Shown here piece by piece: positions 21,401 to 32,055 of a DNA stretch of 64,000 nucleotides. The position numbers and the translations under genes are program-made. Each line of letters opens with the position of its first letter. The stretch's first letter is position 1. The notes under the pieces are model-generated. The model was given only the letters and a program-made list of their open reading frames with translations, had not been told where the DNA came from and did not search any database. Source of the DNA: Aurifilum marmelostoma (lineage: Eukaryota > Ascomycota > Sordariomycetes > Diaporthales > Cryphonectriaceae); the NCBI GenBank assembly GCA_027559495.1, contig JAMXSV010000016.1:434001-498000 (forward strand), in the 5' to 3' direction.

Positions 21401-24400
21401 CTGCTTGTAGACGACGGGTTGCTGCTTGTGGACAGTGGTCTGCTCGTAGACAAAGGGCTGCTCGTAGACAGAGGGCTGCTTGTAGACAGAGGATTGCTCG
21501 TGGACAGGGGGCTGCTTGTGGACAGAGGGCTGCTTGTAGACGAAGGATTGCTGCTTGTAGACGACGGGTTGCTGCTTGTGGACAGTGGTCTGCTCGTAGA
21601 CAAAGGGCTGCTCGTAGACAGAGGGCTGCTTGTAGACAGAGGATTGCTTGTGGACAAAGGACTGCTTGAAGACAGAGGGCTACTTGTAGATGAAGGGTTG
21701 CTGCTTGTAGATAGAGGGCTGCTTGTGGATTGAACACTATTCGAACTTATAGGTGGTGAAGAGTTGCTAGTCGGCTGAGCGCTGCTTGAACTTGTTGGCT
21801 GAGAATTGCTCGTAGACTGAGAAGTGCTTGTCGGTTGAGCGCTACTGCTTGAACTCGAAATTTGAGCTGTGCTTGTAGATTGCGAATTACTTGTGGGCTG
21901 AGCACTACTCGAGCTTGTGGGCTGAGCACTACTCGAGCTTGTGGGCTGTGCTGTGTTCGAGCTTGTTAATTGAGTGCTACTTGAACTTGACAGCTGGATG
22001 CTGTTCGAACTTGTCGCCTGAGCGCTGCTTCTACTTGGGGAAGACTGGGCACTGCTTGAGCTTGATGGCTGAGCGCTGCTTGAGCTTGACGGCTGAGCGC
22101 TGCTTGACGGCTGAGGGTTACTCGCACTCGAGGATTGAGCACTGCTAGTTGACCTAGCATTGCTGTTTGAGGTCTGACCATTACTTGTGGACTGGACACT
22201 ACTTGTCGATACCTGGCTGGCAGTCGATCCGCTTGTGACCTGGCTAGATTGGGAGCTCAAGATCGACTGGCTGTTTGTGGACTGTGCTATGCTCTGGCTG
22301 CTGGTCTGTGACTGAACGCTCGGTGACTGACTGCTTGAGGGCGAGGTCGCTGCTGCTGCCGAAGACGGCGAGGACTGAGAAGACTGAGCCTGAGAAGAGC
22401 TGGGTGCCTGAGAAGAGCTGGGTGCCTGAGAAGAGCTGGGTGCCTGAGAAGAGCTGGGTGCCTGAGAAGAGCTGGGTGCCTGAGAAGAGCTGGGTGCCTG
22501 AGAAGAGCTGGATGCCTGAGAAGACTGAGCCTGAGAAGAGCTGGATGCCTGAGAAGACTGAGCCTGAGAAGAGCTGGGCGCCTGAGAAGAGCTGGGCGCT
22601 GAGGTCAGTGCAGACTGGCTTGTCGTAACCTGGGAAGATGACTTTTGTGGACTGGAAGTCACGCTCGAAGGTGTTGGTGCACTTGTAGCTGCAGCGCTGC
22701 TTGTGAATTGACTGCTGGATACCTGGACTGGAGATGTTGTCCTGCTGGAGATGGCACTGCTTGAGGGGGACTGAATGGTGGGCTGGCTTGGTGAGGAAAC
22801 TTGACTGGAGAGGGCCGATGATGATAGGGCAGCACTGCTCGGAGCTGACGAAATCGGGGTACTGGTTGCGCTGGAGGGCGTTGCGCTGGGCTGAGGCTGT
22901 GATGTCGCAGCACTTGTCGAGGATTGTGATGCGGCAGGGGCAGAAGTGGCACTGCTGGGTTGGGAGTTTGAGGCTGCAGTGCTTGAGATGGGACTGCTGC
23001 TTGCAGCACTGGGCGATGATTGCACTGAGCTGACTGCAGCAGACGAGCTATAAGCTGCACTACTTGATGATGCAGCTACTGCCTGTGAGCTCGATGCTGA
23101 TGTTGCAGCAATAATGGAACTGCTGGCTGGAGAGCTCGCTATACTGCTGGAGGAGGCTTGTCCCAGAGGAGAGTTGAGAGCACTTGTTTGGGATGCTGAC
23201 TGGCTCTGCTGCGAGCTGGCCTGGTTGCTGGTGGCTTGAGAACTAGCAGAGGAAGTTGCTGCCACATTAGATGATGATGACGGGTTGCTGGCAGCAGGAG
23301 AGGATACTGCAGGCGAAGACGCGCCATAGGAAGATGCAGCAGAAGAAGACGCCGCAGGGGAGGATGCAGCAGAAGAAGACGCCGCAGGAGAAGATGCCGC
23401 CGGGGAGGATGCGGCAGGGGAGGATGCGGCAGGGGAGGATGCGGCAGGGGAGGATGCAGCAGAAGAAGACGCCGCAGGAGAAGATGCGGCAGGGGAGGAT
23501 GCAGCAGAAGAAGATACTGCAGGAGAAGATACCTGGGGGGAGGATGCGGCAGGGGAGGATGCAGCAGAAGAAGATACTGCAGGAGAAGATACCTGGGGGG
23601 AGGATGCGGCAGGGGAGGATGCAGCAGAAGAAGACGCCGCAGGAGAAGATGCGGCAGGGGGAGGATGCAGCAGAAGAAGATACTGCAGGAGAAGATGCGG
23701 CAGGGGAAGATGCGGCAGGGGAAGATGCGGCAGGGGAAGATGCGGCAGGGGAAGATGCGGCAGGGGAAGATGCGGCAGGGGAAGATGCGGCAGGGGAAGA
23801 TGCGGCAGGAGAAGATGTGGCAGGGGAGACTGCTGCTGCACTGGAGGATACTGCACTGGAAGCTGGCACAGCAGAAGATGTTGCTGCAGAGGCAGCCTGA
23901 CTGGAGGCAGCCTGACTGGAGCTGGCAGCACTGGCCGCTGGATTTGTACTGCTGGAGTGGGCCTGATCCGCACTGGAGGAGCCTGCTGCGGTGGATTGCT
24001 GTTGCTGGCTGGAGGCGACGGCGGAGCTTGACAATGCCGCCACAGAAGTCGCAGACGAGGCTGCCTGTGTCGGCGCCGACGAAGCCAGCGCGGTCGAGCT
24101 TGACCCGGATGCAGCTGGGCTGCTGGATGCCGCTTGAGCGGTGGAGCCACTGGATGGAGATGCGACTTGGGGTTGCAACGATTGAGCCGCACTCTGTGTG
24201 GATGCTTGAGAAGATGCAGCTGGACTCGAGGATGCTGCCTGGGCAATCGAGCCGCTGGACGATGCGGCTGATGATTGTGCGGATTGAGCTGCACTCTGTA
24301 TAGATGCCAGAGACGATGAGGCTGCTGCGCTCGCAGATGCGGCCTGGCTCGGCGAGATGCTGGATGACACCGGTGCCGATGTAGCCGCAGACGGAGCAGC

Positions 24401-27332
24401 ACTTTGCGCTGAGGGTGACTGAGAAGCCGCTGCAACAGAGCTTGAAGACACGCCCTGATTCGTTGTCCCTTGAGCGCTGGCTGGTGAAGCTGATGATGAG
24501 CCGCCCTGCCCAGAGGAAGAAGCCTGCGCTTGAGAGCTGGAAGCTTGCCCAGGCGCTGACGCCGTCGTGGCCCCGGCCTGCGAGCTCGCTGCTTGAGAGG
24601 CAATCGTGGACGCAGTGCCTGTGCTTGATTGTGGTGCGTTTGACGATGACAATCCGGCAATAGAAGATATAGCTGATTGTGTTGCCATAGACTGCACACT
24701 CGCGGAAGCTGGGACTGAGGAAGGAGAGTTCAGCGGAGTCTGGGATGATGCAGCAGAGGTGGGCGACTGAAAATTTGATGAGGCTGCTTGTGGACTTGCT
24801 GCGCTAGACTGGGCAGCTACACTGGACTGAACTGCAGAAGCACTGGACTGAACTGCAGAAGCACTGGACTGAACTGCAGAAGCACTGGACTGAACTGCAG
24901 AAGCACTGGACTGAACTGCAGGAGCACTGGACTGAACTGCAGGAGCACTGGACTGAGCTGCAGGAGCACTGGACTGTACAGCAGAAGCACTAGACTGTAT
25001 AGCAGAAGCACTGGACTGAGCTGCAGGGCTGGACTGAACAGCAGAAGCACTGGACTGTACAGCAGAAGCACTGGACTGAACAGCAGAAGCACTAGACTGT
25101 ATAGCAGAAGCACTGGACTGAGCTGCAGGGCTGGACTGAACAGCAGAAGCACTGGACTGAGCTGCAGGGCTAGACTGAGCTGCAGAAGCACTGGACTGAA
25201 CAGCAGGGCTAGATTGAGCTGCAGGGCTGGACTGTGCTGCAGAAGCACTGGACTGAATAGCAGGGCTGGACTGAGCTGCAGAAGCACTGGACTGAGCTGC
25301 AGGGCTAGACTGAGCTGCAGGGCTAGACTGAGCTGCAGGGCTGGACTGAGCTGCAGAAGCACTGGACTGAGCTGCAGGGCTAGACTGAGCTGCAGAAGCA
25401 CTGGACTGAACAGCAGGGCTAGATTGAGCTGCAGGGCTGGACTGTGCTGCAGAAGCACTGGACTGAATAGCAGGGCTGGACTGAGCTGCAGAAGCACTGG
25501 ACTGAGCTGCAGGGCTAGACTGAGCTGCAGGGCTGGACTGAGCTGCAGAAGCACTGGACTGAGCTGCAGGGCTAGACTGAACTGCAGGGCTGGACTGAGC
25601 TGCAGAAGCACTGGACTGAACTGCAGGGCTAGACTGAACTGCAGGGCTGGGCTGAGCAGCAGGGTTGGGCTGAATAGCAGGGCTGGACTGAGCAGCAGCA
25701 CTGGAACCTGGGCTCGCCGGCGACGAAATTGCAGGCGGTACCGCCGCACTGGTCGCCCGTGCACTCGCCCCTGAGCCATTGGCTGTAGCCGCCTGAGCGC
25801 TCGGTTGCGCTGTGGCGGACCCCCGCGTCGTTCCCGCGGCTGCATTTGACGCAGAGGCCTGAACCGAGCCTGGCGAGGCAGTCGCTACTTGTGTGGAAGC
25901 ACCTGATCCAGATCGCGACTGTCGTGAGTGCGTGCCTGTTGCACGCCTTGTGCCAGAGTTGCTGCGCTGGGTCGCTGCTGATGGCACAGCACTGCTCGCA
26001 GCCGGTGCAGGGTTGGCGCTCTGCGGGGATGGCTGTGAAGTTTCGGGGCTGCTCTGTAGAGATGCGGAAATCGTTGAGACGGTGGGGGAAGATGAAGCGG
26101 TACGCCCGCGGATGTTCATGCCTACGAAAACGTTGTATTGCATGCCCGAGTTTTGCCTCTTCTCCAAATACCTCTCTTCCACATATTCCTCTTCCACATA
26201 CTCCTCTTCCTCACCCGTCTCCCCGAGATCTCTCTTGGTTGTTGTTACCACGGTGGCTTGCAGATTCGTGGACGCATAGATTGTGACATTGAAAGTAATT
26301 GGTCCAGTCATGGGAACGGTGCCCGAATACGATCGGCTGATCGTGTCGAGCACAAGCCAGTCAACACTAGGAGTCGTGGCCATGGAAAGGACGGAGTCGC
26401 TGGTCGTCCATAAAAGTGGTACGAGGTCGACCAAGACAAAGTCCTCCTTGTAATAGTACAGCGTCTCGTTGGCACCGTAGACCTGGAGGACAAAGTTGAC
26501 CGTGGTCTGCTGTCCTGTGGCTGAAGAGACAAAGGTGAGATTGGCGTTGGCAGAAGGCTCCGAGAAATCATCTGGCAGCGTGCCAAAGAGTGCCGGTGAC
26601 GTGCCGGTGTTGAGAGTGATCCAGTCAGCCGAACGATCTATGGCGATGGCATCCGAGTTGTCGTCTGAAATTTCTAGATAGTCTGCGAGAGCGATGTCGA
26701 AAGGCTTCCCGGGAGCAACCGGCGCGAGGATGGAGATGGACAGAGGTCCGCCGCTGGAGGCGGCGCCCGGGCCTGAACTTATCGAGGCGGCCCCCCCCGA
26801 GTGAGTTGCTTGGGCTGACCCCGCCTGGTGGAATGACACCGCCTGGTGGGATAACACCGCCTGGTGGAATAACACCGCCTGGCTGAGATGGGCTAGGTGG
26901 CGCTGCTCCATTCGTCATCGGCGCTGATAACGTTTGCGTTGCTGGGGACGAGACATTCACGTATCGCCCACTGGTGCTGAATGGTTGCCGAGTGGGCTCT
27001 TCTGCGCCTAACGGGGCAGTCGTGGGTTGTGTTCCCTCGGGAGACCTGCCACTGTGATTAGGATCTTGTAATGATCATATTAGCCAGGTTGAGATGAGGC
27101 CGGCTTACCCGCTTTCAGCGCCGATGGTCGTCAGGTACATGGAGGTGTACGTGTAGCAGACATTGGGCTGCTCCCAGAGGTCCCTCAACAAGTATTTCGG
27201 GGAGAATATACGATGAAACCCTTCCTGCTGTTCTTTGACAGGCTTTAAGTCGGCCCCTCCATCACCAACCTGCCGCTGTACGCCCGCGGCCGTGAACAGC
27301 GACACGAGGATCACGAGAGACCTCAAGACCAT
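18439..27332 (-). CDS. Giant Ser/Ala-rich repeat adhesin with GLEYA domain (frame broken at two G/C runs)
   Basis: Exon 1 (27332-27109) encodes a signal peptide, MVLRSLVILVSLFTAAG. A 63-nt intron follows (27108-27046), and exon 2 runs from 27045 to 18439. Exon 2 needs one base fewer in the C8 run at 26791-26798 and in the G5 run at 23657-23661 to read as one frame; it would then encode about 2,940 aa. Residues about 170-330 resemble two cadherin-like/dystroglycan-type modules (ADYLEIS, DWITLN, LFGTLPDDF; DWLVLD). Two dibasic KR sites flank an acidic stretch, suggesting Kex2 cleavage. Residues about 400-2740 are Ser/Ala/Pro/Thr/Gln repeats, likely a heavily O-glycosylated stalk. The last 200 residues form a GLEYA domain (YYYSPYTT, DDRVFVWLGSLAYSGF, Cys-bearing), a lectin-like fold. 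No GPI tail is visible, so it is probably secreted or held in the wall by other means. Confidence 0.82.
20740..21730 (-). repeat. Adhesin repeat block D (SPLSTS / NPSSTS)
   Basis: About 1 kb is built of 18-nt units encoding SPLSTS, SPLSSS or NPSSTS. A 150-bp higher-order unit is present twice in tandem, at about 21340-21489 and 21490-21639, and the copies appear identical. Confidence 0.9.
22385..22605 (-). repeat. Adhesin repeat block C (SSSQAP)
   Basis: Roughly twelve 18-nt units encode SSSQAP or SSSQAS variants. Most units at 22390-22510 are identical at the DNA level, which indicates recent tandem amplification. Confidence 0.9.
23330..23820 (-). repeat. Adhesin repeat block B (SSPAA)
   Basis: A 15-nt unit encoding SSPAA or SSSAA is repeated throughout. 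At 23690-23815 there are about eight near-perfect copies. A 60-nt compound unit is duplicated at about 23517-23576 and 23577-23636. The second frame break (G5 at 23657-23661) lies inside this block; sister copies of the unit have four G. Confidence 0.9.
24820..25690 (-). repeat. Adhesin repeat block A (QSSASAx / QSSPAx)
   Basis: About 870 bp of alternating 18-nt (QSSPAA) and 21-nt (VQSSASA) units fill this block. Within it, a segment of more than 120 bp starting near 25190 recurs near 25400 at an offset of 210 bp with almost no change. That near-identity points to recent unequal exchange. Confidence 0.9.
26822..26882 (-). repeat. PPGGVI hexapeptide repeat
   Basis: About three and a half copies of an 18-nt unit encode PPGGVI near the N-terminus of the adhesin, just before the C8 run that breaks the frame. 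Confidence 0.85.
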
Positions 27333-29329
27333 CCTGGCTGAGATGGTCAGAAACCAGGCACCCAAGGAAAAGAAAGAAACAAAGGGTACAGTGCAGGACA
27401 AAAAGAATGTATGGCGCGTGCCGAGGGCTACTCGCTCCCTTGTTTCTGCGTGACAGTGCGGCCTTCGACGAAACGGCGTAACCCGCGTGAGTCTGGGCCA
27501 GAATGGGAAGAACAACGATCAAGACCAGAAACGTTGGTCACGACCGTGGAAGTGCATCACTCCATCCTTTTTAGACTAAATGCTGAACACTCCCTTGAAA
27601 CGAAAGAAAAGGCGTCGCATGCCGAATCTGACCATAATTGAAGCTACGCGATATAATGTTGAGAATTCCAACAGGATGGAAGGGGATTCTCGAACATCGA
27701 TATCCTTCCCGGGCGTTGCTGGCTGCTAGCGCGACGCGACACACGCGAATTCTTGCCTGCGACGGCGAGACCATCCCGAGGGATGAGCAAAGAGACATGT
27801 GAGAACTGAGCTCGTCTCATGCCTCATGCACAAGGCACCCAGAGTCCCCTTGAGCCATGCTGCTGAAGTGCGCAAACGCGTCTTTCGGGGGAGTACGGCA
27901 TCACCCTCGGCACGGAAATTTGCGGCAGGACAATAAGAGAAGAGAAAGTAGCTGGGGGATGAGCCTGATGTCTCGGTGAGAAGAGCAACGAATGAGCAAA
28001 TTAGAAAGTAACGAGCGGGAAAGACCACCGGAAGCCCATGCGGCCCAAGAAAGGCACAGCAAAAACAGCACTTCAAAGCCAGGGTGGTCAATCCATGGAC
28101 GAGACAGACAGGGGGTATAATTGAGACACCAGAGACACTTTAGCAAAGCGCGGGAGACAAGGATTGAAATTGAGACATGGACGTAGCGCGCTGGAATGGA
28201 CCGAGATAAATATCCATAGTCAAGTGCAGCCGAAAACTGACATCGGACATAGTAGATAGAGCCTTCTGGAGTCGTTGGAAAGATAGCGCCCCTCGCCTCA
28301 GCGTTCGTTTCAGCCCCCGGGGTGCTCGAGATTCTTGCCGTGTCGCTCCGACCACAATAAAAGTCCTCACGATCCCGAGCGGGCGACCACAGCCTGCCGG
28401 CACCAGTAGATCAGCTGGCAGGCAAAGTGTGCGCCTTCAGAGATCGCTGGCTGAACGTGATATATAGGCAGTAAGACAGCTCCATTACGTCCCATCCGCT
28501 ATGAGTACGTTGGTATGGAGACTGATCAGCTGACCTTGCTTGCCTCATCGCGGGGAAAACGTCTCCTTTAGACCTCACACCGCAGAGCCGTGACTGCATG
28601 TCGCTGACAGAAAAAACTCCGTCTCGCAGTCTCGTTGATAGACTCCTGCTCGCGGGAGATTTCCTGAAGCTTTGTCGCTTGTGTCGCACACATGTCCCCA
28701 CAGCCATTTGTCTCTGTACACTCTGTCAATGAGCCTATGGCGAGATAGGTATCACCGGTGCTAGCCAGAGGTGTCGTGAAGATGGAGCATAACTTAGGAT
28801 CTGAACACGAGTAGCCTTTTCTCCCTGAGGCATGAGATCCGCGACCCCTTGCCGGCGCCTGCGGTAGGTCCTCGTTGCGACGCCTCCATCGTTTGTACTG
28901 AGGTCTGTAGGGCCTTTTCTAACGACCTGACGTCGCTTGCGTCCCGTAACAATTGTCTTGATAAATGAGGCCCAACTGCCACTCAGACATGTGTCATCTA
29001 AAGTAAGACCGGCTCCGAACTTGAACTTGGCATAGACTGAAGCTGTATTCCTGTCTATCGTGGTGGTGGGTCCGCCGGGACGCAAGTGACTGGGCCTCAA
29101 GCCTTCAACTCTGGAATTGAGGCGAGGAAACGTTGTTGGCAGGCAAAGCGCCGAGTGGCCTCCCATGTAGCTTGTGACGGAGCACTTTTGAACACAAAGC
29201 TGGACATGAACAAATACCAACCGTGGAGGTTGTATGAGACATTCTTCATCATACTACTCTCTTGCCGTTCACGGCGGGCATATTGTGCACTCTGTCGAGA
29301 CCCGTCTGGAGTCAGATGCGGAAGAATGG
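27333..29329. other. Intergenic region, 2 kb, no gene recognised
   Basis: This lies upstream of the adhesin gene and downstream of the kinase gene. It must include the adhesin promoter. The several open frames of 60-160 codons have no recognisable domains and overlap each other in both directions. Confidence 0.4.
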
Positions 29330-30706
29330 TCACAATGACACATCGACTCTAACATACGGGTGGTCAAGGGCCTGGGCGGATCAGTAGACAGCCTACAAGG
29401 GCTCACTGGGCAGGGGGAAAGAACAGGCATCTTACCTCGGCAGCCGTCATCCGTGACGAGTCGTATCTCACCATCTTCTTCACTAAATCGGCCCAGCCCT
29501 CATCCACACCTTGGAGGATGTCGTCCCAGGGTCGACCTTGGAAGACTTGGTAGAAATCAAACGGTGGCGTCTTGAAGCCCTGTGCCTCCGGCCACGTCTC
29601 TCTTGTAGGAGTGCCAATGGTTTTAAAGATGCTCAGGATCAAGCCTAGCTGGTTTCCATCCTCATGGACAGCTCTGGATTCGAACAGTGTCTGCGGCGGA
29701 CGGCGCGCACACTCGGCCAACATACATCCCGCACCCCACATATCGACTGCTATGTCGTAAGACTTGTTGCCGAAGAGGACCTCTGGGGCACGGTAGGGCC
29801 CGGTTCCGATATCCAGGATCTTATCGTCGGCAGGCTCGGTATACGAGGACAGCTCGGGGTGCCACGCCGTGCCGAAATCAGACAGGTAGGCCGGACCATG
29901 AGGGGATTCCAGGAGGATAGCCTGCGGCTTGATGTCGCGATGGATGATGCCCTGGCTGTGGGTGGCCTTGAGTGCCCTGAACAGATCCGCGAAGATGGTG
30001 CGAATCTGGGCACTCTCGAGGGGGCCGCTGTCGAGCAGCCCTGACAAGGTCAGAGGCATGTAAGGAAAGACGAGGGTGAAGCGTTGCTCATGATCGCGGA
30101 AGGTCTCCAAGAGTGGTATACAGGGCTTCTTCAGCAGGGCAAGGATCTTGGCCTCACGAAAGGGATCGTGAGGTGCAATGTTGTGTGTCTCGGTGACGAC
30201 CTTCAAGGCACGGTCCCCGCAGCGGTACACCTCGGCCGTGACTCCGCTGGCAATATATTGGCAGTTTCGATAGGGTCCCAACCTTTCACCTGGCTGCTCT
30301 TCGACGTCGGCGTCGCTGCCATTGCTGTTCGTGAACGGCGGCGACGATTGTGAGGCTGTTGTGGGCGCAGAGACGTTGGAATACGAGAGCCGAGAAATGT
30401 TGCAAGCAGCATCATACTCGTCCTGTGAGCCGATCAGCATAAATTATGGGAATTGTAGGGTGGATGCTAGTACTGACGCGCGACGACGAGGACCTGTAGA
30501 CTTCAGCTTCAATCACAAAGGCAGTCTTGCCAGCCGCGAGCTCTGGATTGGCAGCGAGTGCCTGCTGGCTGGCTCGAACCACACATTTAGTCAGCCGTGG
30601 TCCTGCGGCAGCCGAAAGAGCTATTGTTGACCACTTACATATTCTGAATATTGTCGTACCGCTCAGAGGCCTTGAGGGAGGCCCGCCAGTCGTTCTGCCC
30701 ATCCAT
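29330..30706 (-). CDS. CAK/Csk1-like protein kinase with altered catalytic loop, 395 aa
   Basis: There are four exons: 30706-30639, 30568-30478, 30422-29436 and 29371-29330. The introns are 70, 55 and 64 nt. The last exon supplies the family-typical end RMTAAEALDHPYV. The kinase domain starts near residue 75. The glycine loop is degenerate (IASGVTAEVY), the VAIK lysine is present (RALKVV), and the HRD motif reads HRDIKPQAILL. The DFG (LSDFGTAW), APE (YRAPEVLFG) and DMWGAGCMLAE motifs are intact. The Asn that normally follows HRDxKP is Ala (codon 29919-29921), a change that weakens metal binding. The weak glycine loop and CMGC-like activation segment suggest the CDK-activating Cak1/Csk1 group, but this is inference. 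It is divergent from the Syp1-like gene. Confidence 0.85.
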
Positions 30707-32055
30707 GACGCGTTGTGGGAAGCTTGTTGCAATGTGTTGAGTCCTTGATGAACTTGACTTCGCCCCTTCCTGTTTTGTGTCTTCTAAGCGGTCCTAACTT
30801 CTGGATGCTCCGGTCGTCCCTGCGCAGTGGAGCTGCAGATGGATCCACGTTCCCCGGATCATGCACGCAGCAGAAATCTGTCTCCCGGGCCCAGCATGGT
30901 TCTTGGAAAGCACCCAATACTGGAGGCATTGGAGGGAGTCAGAGAAAGTATCAATTCGTCGCACCTGCGAGAAGCATAATTCCGAGAATTTTGTGAGACA
31001 CGAGAACGATAAAAGAGGGAGAGGGAAGACAACAGAGAGACCCTAACCCTTGTCTTTCAGAGTACCCAAATTTCTTGGTGCATGGTGACATCAGAGCCCC
31101 AGGCTTTCTTCGTCACAATGACAAGACCCGTACTAGGTAGCACAATACTCATCATGCCTCTGGAGTGACTGGTCAGCTGGGCTGTTGAATTTTCAGGGTC
31201 CCTCCAGCAACAGCAGTAGAGTGATCATAGTGCTAGAGAATCTGGAGAATACTCTCTACCTTCCGATATAACCTAGAGAGGAGAGAAAAGAGAAGAAAAA
31301 AACGGCGCTCGCTGCGCGGGTGGTCTCTGCTCACCACCATGCAAGGTCAATGTTTTTAGGTTCCTGGTCCCCAGCATTTCCCCAATTTTACAGTGCCTGT
31401 CAGCCTGTTAGTCTCCCTGTGGTTGCCTGGCTTGCCTGGTACCCCCCGCCTCAGGTACACAGTACCTAGCTAGGCCTGCCTTAGCACGCACTCGTTAGGT
31501 CCCTCATCCACCTCGGGTCCCATGCTGGGCTTTGGGTTTTGATGAACCCATTTCCAACAATCTGCTGCGGCTCCCCTACGACCGCCTCACCTTGCCCTGC
31601 CACCCACCTGGCATTGTGTTCGTCATTGTCTTTCTCATTTTCTACATCGCCAGAGCTACGAAGCGACCGCCGTTCCGGGATCTATTACGGCCTCCCTGTC
31701 CAGAACTGGGGGCCTCTGCGCGTTCTTGCATTGGTTCGTATGCCTGCCCGTCTCTTTGCGGACCCAGCCCTCATCTAGATGAGGCGGGCCATCCGACCAT
31801 TCCATTGTAACCTGACTCTAGTCCGTAGCCCACCTTGACGACGTACCGCACAATTGCTTCCTCCTCCGGTTCGGGCTCATCGCCCTCATCGCGTGTGCAT
31901 CCTGTCGACCATTTATTCCCTCCTATTATCAGCCGAACGAGCCGAGGCAGCCATACGCATGCTCCTCCGATGAATTGAGCCCGCTGCCAACTCCTCTCCC
32001 CCCTGAAATAGCCGACAACAGCTTCGCGACGAGCCCACACCACTGGTCTGCAACG
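30707..32055. promoter_or_regulatory. Divergent intergenic region, 1.35 kb
   Basis: This is the shared upstream region of the kinase and Syp1-like genes. A CCCTAACCCT element lies at 31041-31050. The open frame at 31532-31810 has a hydrophobic stretch but reads like untranslated leader and is not called. Confidence 0.4.

Noticed and set aside
21179..21733. Plus-strand frame with LLVDRG repeats
   Set aside because: Antisense shadow of adhesin repeat block D.
23271..24303. Plus-strand Met/Gln/Lys-rich and Ala/Gly/Glu/Asp-rich repeat frames
   Set aside because: Antisense shadows of adhesin repeat block B; no start context or domain.
18439..24699. Treating the downstream adhesin frame as a separate gene
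   Set aside because: Its first 500 codons translate to Leu/Pro/His-rich low-complexity sequence that is the wrong frame of the same repeats; the coherent Ser/Ala frame passes from the upstream open frame at the G5 run.
24820..25690. Regularly spaced repeats considered as a CRISPR array
   Set aside because: The units are contiguous, coding and degenerate, with no unique spacers, and the genome is eukaryotic.
24788..25774. Long plus-strand open frame of repeated LNCRSTG-like units opposite the adhesin
   Set aside because: It is the antisense reading of an 18/21-nt repeat; a repeat whose unit is a multiple of three and lacks stops is open in several frames. The minus-strand Ser/Ala frame carries the signal peptide and domains.
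29372..29435. Ending the kinase at the stop reached by reading through (VRCLFFPPAQ)
   Set aside because: A GTAAG donor and CAG acceptor remove this segment and give the kinase-typical ALDHPYV end.
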